Assembly (NCBI GenBank): GCA_964446385.1 | Contig: CAYUOH010000017.1 | Span: 1 to 26,917 of the forward strand | Reading direction: 5' to 3' | Length of the DNA: 26,917 nt | From: CAYSRC01 sp964446385 | GTDB lineage: Bacteria > Bacillota > Clostridia > Oscillospirales > Ruminococcaceae | Shown here: positions 22,942 through 26,917 of the stretch, one piece after another | How positions within the stretch are numbered: the first letter of the stretch is position 1 | Layout of the letters: each line of letters begins with the position of its first letter | Position numbers and translations under genes: made by a program | The notes under the pieces: model-generated | Databases searched by the model: none | The model's input: the letters and a program-made list of their open reading frames with translations, nothing else | What the model was told of the DNA's origin: nothing

Positions 22942-23688
22942 TTACTTGATATCTTTATTTAATTTCATTGCTTCTAGTGAAAACATAATCACAGATACTA
23001 TGAAGAATCCTACGCTGTATAATGAATAGAACAAAATCAAAAAATCAAATTTAGATAAAAAATAAGCAAGCACCAAAAGAGGCATAAACAGTGAACTGAA
23101 AGTGAGATTTTTCATAATTAGATTCAAAATGCGATATATGCCCCCGTCAAGCCTTTTTGCAAAAACTCCATCTTTTTCCACCTTACCAACTAAATACTCA
23201 GTAACTTGATACTTCTGATAAACTAGCCTTGCAAGCAGATCGAAAATAGAAGTCACGGCACCTATAATGATAAACCAAAATGATTCAACACCAAAATGGT
23301 TACTGGTACGGAATGCTGCCACACCAACCGCTAAAAACACAAATGCTACCGCCGTGTAACCTGCCATTGCGTCAAAAAAGACCCCAATAGGAGAGGATGT
23401 TTTCTTAACACGGGCTATATTACCATCTGTACAATCTAGAACATCCCAGAACAAGAAAAGGAAGACTCCCCAAATTGTAAAAGGTTCTCCAAGCATTAAA
23501 AGTGCACAAGCAATAAGCGCTTCAAACATTGAGATGATAGAAACAGTATTTGCCGAAAATCCCATGTTAATAAAAATATATGTTGTTAGAAATGATAGCG
23601 GTCTGCTGAATATTTTTGCCCAAATAGATGTATTTCTTCTTTTTTCCGGCGTATATGAAGCTAAGATTTCTTTAAACGTGTATTTCAT
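22942..23688 (-). CDS. CDP-alcohol phosphatidyltransferase family membrane protein with altered active-site motif
   Basis: 248 residues, GAGGAAAG before ATG 23688. About six transmembrane helices follow an amphipathic N-terminus. The CDP-AP motif is DxxDGxxAR(x8)GxxxDxxxD. Here residues 85-110 read D85-CT-DG-NI-AR, then G102-VFF-D106-AMA-G110. The first three Asp and the Gly/Ala/Arg are present, but the final Asp, the proposed catalytic base, is Gly; I re-read the codon as GGT. The enzyme family joins a CDP-alcohol to an alcohol acceptor in the membrane. The neighbour TagD suggests a CDP-glycerol-type substrate. It is either inactive, uses another base, or defines a variant subfamily. Confidence 0.88.
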   Translation of the reverse strand: MKYTFKEILASYTPEKRRNTSIWAKIFSRPLSFLTTYIFINMGFSANTVSIISMFEALIACALLMLGEPFTIWGVFLFLFWDVLDCTDGNIARVKKTSSPIGVFFDAMAGYTAVAFVFLAVGVAAFRTSNHFGVESFWFIIIGAVTSIFDLLARLVYQKYQVTEYLVGKVEKDGVFAKRLDGGIYRILNLIMKNLTFSSLFMPLLVLAYFLSKFDFLILFYSLYSVGFFIVSVIMFSLEAMKLNKDIK

Positions 23689-23793
23689 TTTACTTTCCTC
23701 ACTAAACTAATAAAATCTGGTAGTTGAGAATTATATATATTTTTGAATAATATCTACCATTTGCTTCAATGTGTACATTGACTTTCGTATCTC

Positions 23794-24900
23794 TCATTTA
23801 TCGAAATATATTTTTTCCATTAATTGGTTAACCGAGCATATATCGAATTTTGCCAAATTTTCATAATTGTTCCTGACTGCGGATCCCATATCCAATGAAA
23901 GTGCAAGAATTATTTTATCACGAATTTCATTTTGATCAGTTGCTTTAAACTGATATTCCGATTCAACCAATTCCACATTGCCGCGTATTTTCGAGCAAAT
24001 TACCGGCGTTTGTGAAGCAATTGCTTCCATCAAAGCAACCGGCAAGCCTTCCTGCAATGACGGAAATACAAACAGATCTGCGCAACTACACCATTCTGGA
24101 ATATCCTTCCGATACCCCAGCAGTTTTATATTTTTCGACAGGTTAAGTTCTTCAATCACCTGCTGTAAATGTTCGCCGAGCTCTCCTCTGCCGCAAATGA
24201 AATATTTCCATTTTAAATCAGTCAGAGCAGCCAATGCGCGGATAACAGATTCATGATTTTTCCGCGGGATCAACTCTCCGACCGATAAAAGAATCTTATC
24301 GTCATTTTCAATTGCGAGTTCTTTATTCTCATCACGGATCTTTTCACGTATACCGGTCAGCGGAGCAAACTTTTTGATGTCAATTCCTACACCGGGAACA
24401 TATTCCACTCTGCCGGCATGCATCTTCTTTTTGGCAATGGCATAATCTTCTTTGTTTATGGTAATCAGAATATCTGTCCAATGCGCGCAAATTCTTTCGA
24501 CTGGATAATAGACCAACCAGTTCTTTAACGGTGAGCCTTTATAAAAATGAAAACCGTGAGCCGTATAAATCACACGCAATCCTGATTTTCTAAATTTCCT
24601 GCAAGCTGCACGGGTGCAAGCAGCGGCTATCGGGGTGTGGCAATGTACAATATGATATTGATTATCCGAAATAAGCGTTGAAATTTGCTTTATTGCTTCA
24701 ATATTACTGATGCTTAAAGGAAATCTAGCCCATTTTATTTGATATATCCGGCATCCCCACTCACGAAAACACGGATCGACTTTGTAATCTGCTTCATTTG
24801 TTGCAATATCAACAGTATGACATTCTTCCAGTAATTGTCGAACTATACTCTTAAAAAAATTCATTGTAATTCCAGTCGTTGTTGTATATAAAAACTTCAT
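23794..24900 (-). CDS. GT4-family glycosyltransferase (EpsD/PglA-like)
   Basis: 368 residues, starting in an ATGA overlap with the upstream acetyltransferase stop. N-terminal domain MKFLYTTTTGITMNFFKSIV, YHIVHCHTPIAAACTRAACR, VIYTAHGFHFYKGSP. The donor domain has KILLSVGELIPRKNHESVIR, FICGRGELGEHLQQVI, IKLLGYRKDIPEWCSCADLF and the ExxxxxxxE motif in EGLPVALMEAIASQTPVICS. It closely resembles the second-step transferases that follow PglC-type initiators in Firmicutes loci and add the second sugar to the undecaprenyl-linked primer. The overlap with the PglD-like gene supports joint action. Confidence 0.92.
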   Translation of the reverse strand: MKFLYTTTTGITMNFFKSIVRQLLEECHTVDIATNEADYKVDPCFREWGCRIYQIKWARFPLSISNIEAIKQISTLISDNQYHIVHCHTPIAAACTRAACRKFRKSGLRVIYTAHGFHFYKGSPLKNWLVYYPVERICAHWTDILITINKEDYAIAKKKMHAGRVEYVPGVGIDIKKFAPLTGIREKIRDENKELAIENDDKILLSVGELIPRKNHESVIRALAALTDLKWKYFICGRGELGEHLQQVIEELNLSKNIKLLGYRKDIPEWCSCADLFVFPSLQEGLPVALMEAIASQTPVICSKIRGNVELVESEYQFKATDQNEIRDKIILALSLDMGSAVRNNYENLAKFDICSVNQLMEKIYFDK

Positions 24901-25508
24901 TTATCCAGCTCCTTATTTGCCGGAACCCCGACATAAGTACCCGATATTTCAATATTCTTAACAACAACTGCACCAGCGCCAATCATACATTCACCGCAGA
25001 TTGATATGTCGTTCCTTACCGTCACACCCGCACCGATATGCGTCAGATCTCCAATGCTGACCGTTCCGCACAGTGTAGCGTGAGGCGAGATATGCACGAA
25101 ATCACCGATGTTGTTGTCATGCTCGATGACGGCTGACGTGTTGATTATGCAATGCTTGCCGATTGCTGATGACGGATTGACTACTGCGTTTGCCATGACA
25201 ACTGTTCCTTCTTCGATTAGAACGTCACGCGCAATAACCGCTGTAGGATGAATAGCCGTTTGCCAGTTCAGCTTATATGTTTCATCAAGCCTTTTTCGAG
25301 TTTGATTGTCACCTATTCCGATGATAAAAGAACAATTCTCGGCATATTGTATAGCATCTGGAATTTTACCCAGAATCGGATATCCGAGAACTTCACCAGT
25401 CACGTTGTCGTCGAGAAATCCTATCAGCTTATCTCCGCACGAGAGTACTATATCGGCTATCACCTTTCCGTGACCGCCAGCTCCAAGTATAACGATACCG
25501 TCAGACAT
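24897..25508 (-). CDS. PglD/NeuD-type sugar N-acetyltransferase (left-handed beta-helix)
   Basis: 203 residues, start ATG 25508 overlapping the PglC-like stop by eight bases. The N-terminal Rossmann-like UDP-sugar domain is GIVILGAGGHGKVIADIVLS. A hexapeptide-repeat beta-helix runs from about 90 (VIARDVLIEEGTVVMANAVV to the C-terminal GTYVGVPANKEL). The catalytic His is in AVIEHDNNIGDFVHISPHAT. PglD acetylates the 4-amine of UDP-4-amino-4,6-dideoxy-GlcNAc to give UDP-diNAc-bacillosamine. The flanking PglC-like and DegT-like genes make that role likely, with other amino sugars possible. Confidence 0.92.
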   Translation of the reverse strand: MSDGIVILGAGGHGKVIADIVLSCGDKLIGFLDDNVTGEVLGYPILGKIPDAIQYAENCSFIIGIGDNQTRKRLDETYKLNWQTAIHPTAVIARDVLIEEGTVVMANAVVNPSSAIGKHCIINTSAVIEHDNNIGDFVHISPHATLCGTVSIGDLTHIGAGVTVRNDISICGECMIGAGAVVVKNIEISGTYVGVPANKELDK

Positions 25509-26190
25509 TAATTTTGTCCTCCGTCTCTACATTTCCCGTGAATGCTTCCATAGTCTCGTTCACTCCTGCGTTTACGCCGCTGTGATGCAGGACGTTAACC
25601 ACGGTCATCCAAATGATTTTCATGTCCAGCCCGAAGCTCATATGATCTACATACCACACGTCACGCTCAAACTTTTGCTCCCAGCTCAGCTCATTGCGGC
25701 CGTTGACCTGCGCCCAACCGGAGATACCGGGCAGAACGTCGTGTCTCCGCATCTGTTCCTTGCTGTACAAAGGCAAATACTGTACTAAAAGAGGACGCGG
25801 ACCGATGAAACTCATCTGCCCCAAGAGAACATTGAATATTTGAGGCAGTTCATCAAAGCTGCACGCGCGGATAATTCTACCTGTCTTTGTCATGCGCTCC
25901 ATATCTGTAAGCAGCCGGCCATCGCGTTCAGTCTGGTCTAACATGGTGCGCAACTTAAATACTCTGAAAATCTTACCTATGTACCCCGGGCGTTCCTGAA
26001 CGAAGAATGCAGGTCCACTTGTTTCAACTTTTATGGTTATGTAACAAACTGCAATTAGAAGTGTTGCAGGGATGATAAGGATTAAGGCTAACAGCATATC
26101 AATTAGCCTTTTTACATATGCATACGGTCTCAAATAGAGCGATTTTACGGGAGTATATTTAAATACCTCAGTGTCTGTCTGTGTCTGCAT
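25501..26190 (-). CDS. PglC-type initiating phosphoglycosyl transferase (monotopic)
   Basis: 229 residues, AAGGAG seven bases before ATG 26190; that ribosome site overlaps the preceding stop codon. One re-entrant/transmembrane helix lies at about 30-55 (LIDMLLALILIIPATLLIAV). The core has FVQERPGYIGKIFRVFKLRT, the catalytic Asp-Glu pair in ACSFDELPQIFNVLLGQMSF, GPRPLL, and PGISGWAQVNGRNELSWEQK, the bacterial sugar transferase family (PF02397). It lacks the extra CoA-binding-like and multi-helix N-terminal region of WcaJ-type proteins. It transfers a phospho-sugar, here probably a diacetamido sugar, to undecaprenyl phosphate, starting each repeat unit. Confidence 0.95.
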   Translation of the reverse strand: MQTQTDTEVFKYTPVKSLYLRPYAYVKRLIDMLLALILIIPATLLIAVCYITIKVETSGPAFFVQERPGYIGKIFRVFKLRTMLDQTERDGRLLTDMERMTKTGRIIRACSFDELPQIFNVLLGQMSFIGPRPLLVQYLPLYSKEQMRRHDVLPGISGWAQVNGRNELSWEQKFERDVWYVDHMSFGLDMKIIWMTVVNVLHHSGVNAGVNETMEAFTGNVETEDKINV

Positions 26191-26201
26191 GCAGCTACTC
26201 C

Positions 26202-26917
26202 TTAATCAAAACACGCTCTAACTATTTTAATGATCGTATCCTGCTGATCCGGTGTCATTTTGTTGTCGCTTGGCAGGCACAGGCCGCGGGCGAAGATATC
26301 TGCGCCGACGTCGGTTGCGGCTTTTTCGTCTATGTAGGCGTTGCTGCGTGCGCGGCCGTCACCCTCGACAGTGACGAAGGGATTCATGCGGAAGATCGGC
26401 TGCAGATGCATCGGCTTCCATATCGGGCGGCACTGAGCGTTGTGGCTCATTAGCTGATCGTATAACTCTTTCGGACAGGATTTACCCGGTTCCTTGAAAT
26501 AGAGCGTGTCGCGATCAGAACGCACCTGGCGGCACATGGCGTCGCGATCTATTAAAATACAGGAAAGCCAGAAGTTCGGCTCCATAATATTGGGAATGTA
26601 CGGGTTCATTGAAAGCGGCAGGCCGGCAAGGCCTTCTTTATACCGCATATAGATGGCCTTCTTCTGAGCAATATGTTCCACAAGATACGGGAACTGACCG
26701 CGTACGACGCCGGCGATAACGTTGCTCATACGGTAGTTATAACCTATTTCCTCATGCTGATACCACGGCGCATCCTCGCGGCTTTGCGTGGACCATTTGC
26801 GCACCTTGTTGGCTGCATGCAGATCATCCGTCAGCAGCATTCCGCCAGCGGAACCGGTTATGATCTTATTGCCGTTGAACCAAAACGATAACCGCAGATA
26901 ACTACTATATATAGATT
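26202..26917 (-). CDS. DegT/DnrJ/EryC1 sugar aminotransferase (partial, 5' end outside window)
   Basis: The C-terminal 238 residues, with the frame open through the right edge. It is PLP-dependent: the internal lysine is in FNGNKIITGSAGGML. Then come WSTQSREDAPWYQHEEIGYN followed by YRMSNVIAGV, the usual DegT sequence after the lysine, and RPIWKPMHLQPIF near the C-terminus. It resembles PglE/LegC-type enzymes that aminate UDP-4-keto-6-deoxy-GlcNAc. The stop TAA is followed directly by the PglC-like gene's ribosome site, so the genes form one operon. Residues at the extreme edge (LRLSFWFNGNK) show an extra residue relative to the common FSFNGNK, so the last codons may include an error. Confidence 0.92.
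   Translation of the reverse strand, partial: SIYSSYLRLSFWFNGNKIITGSAGGMLLTDDLHAANKVRKWSTQSREDAPWYQHEEIGYNYRMSNVIAGVVRGQFPYLVEHIAQKKAIYMRYKEGLAGLPLSMNPYIPNIMEPNFWLSCILIDRDAMCRQVRSDRDTLYFKEPGKSCPKELYDQLMSHNAQCRPIWKPMHLQPIFRMNPFVTVEGDGRARSNAYIDEKAATDVGADIFARGLCLPSDNKMTPDQQDTIIKIVRACFD

Noticed and set aside
1..26917. tRNA or rRNA genes
   Set aside because: No cloverleaf with GGTTCRA-type T-arm or rRNA core sequence noticed on either strand.

Overview
The window looks like a chromosome segment of a Gram-positive anaerobe of the class Clostridia (Bacillota). The evidence is strong AGGAGG-type ribosome sites, sigma-A promoters with TATAAT boxes, a proB-proA-proC operon, EpsG/PglC-type glycan genes and a Firmicutes-style phage replisome organizer. 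I cannot name a species. Nearly everything is on the minus strand; the exceptions are a QueD-like gene and a short phage-like plus-strand unit.

Layout. (1) 1-1520 is the 5' part of a sensor histidine kinase with a periplasmic-binding-type sensor, cut by the left edge. A palindrome overlaps its likely promoter. (2) 4048-1773 is a coupled three-gene unit: VanZ-like membrane protein, secreted/anchored one-repeat LRR protein, and NTP_transf_5 nucleotidyltransferase. (3) 4339-4899 (+) is a QueD/PTPS-like protein with an added zinc ribbon and Ala at the usual catalytic Cys position. (4) 7906-5037 is the proline operon proB-proA-proC. (5) 9058-7982 is an autoinhibited Fic protein with four copies of a TTACTGCATAT half-site around its promoter. 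(6) 10919-9185 pairs a glycerol-1-phosphate dehydrogenase-like enzyme with a LicC-like nucleotidyltransferase, possibly making an activated glycerol phosphate.

(7) 11013-13500 is a phage-derived fragment. It has a short replisome organizer followed by tandem TTTGTCC repeats, two sigma-region-4-like phage regulators transcribed in opposite directions, a 20-residue coupled micro-ORF, and a hairpin-plus-U-run in a leader. No integrase, capsid or packaging gene is visible. (8) 13788-15670 is a scarred zone: an intact NAD-dependent sugar epimerase, an internally deleted CapE-type 4,6-dehydratase that keeps both ends in frame, and a decayed IS3-family transposase.

(9) 26917-15738 is a minus-strand surface polysaccharide operon that continues past the right edge. 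In transcription order it encodes a DegT aminotransferase, PglC-like phosphoglycosyl transferase, PglD/NeuD-like acetyltransferase, GT4 transferase, CDP-alcohol phosphotransferase, TagD-like cytidylyltransferase, GNAT acetyltransferase, GT2 transferase, EpsG-like polymerase, GT4 transferase, polysaccharide pyruvyl transferase and Wzx-like flippase. A reasonable model is that the first four build a diacetamido-sugar-primed lipid-linked glycan, later transferases extend it, pyruvate and perhaps a phospho-alcohol decorate it, and Wzx plus the EpsG-like protein export and polymerise it. The middle of this operon (about 15.7-24 kb) is visibly more AT-rich than either end, as expected for an exchangeable glycan cassette.

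No tRNA, rRNA or CRISPR array was seen. All homology statements come from reading motifs, with no database search.
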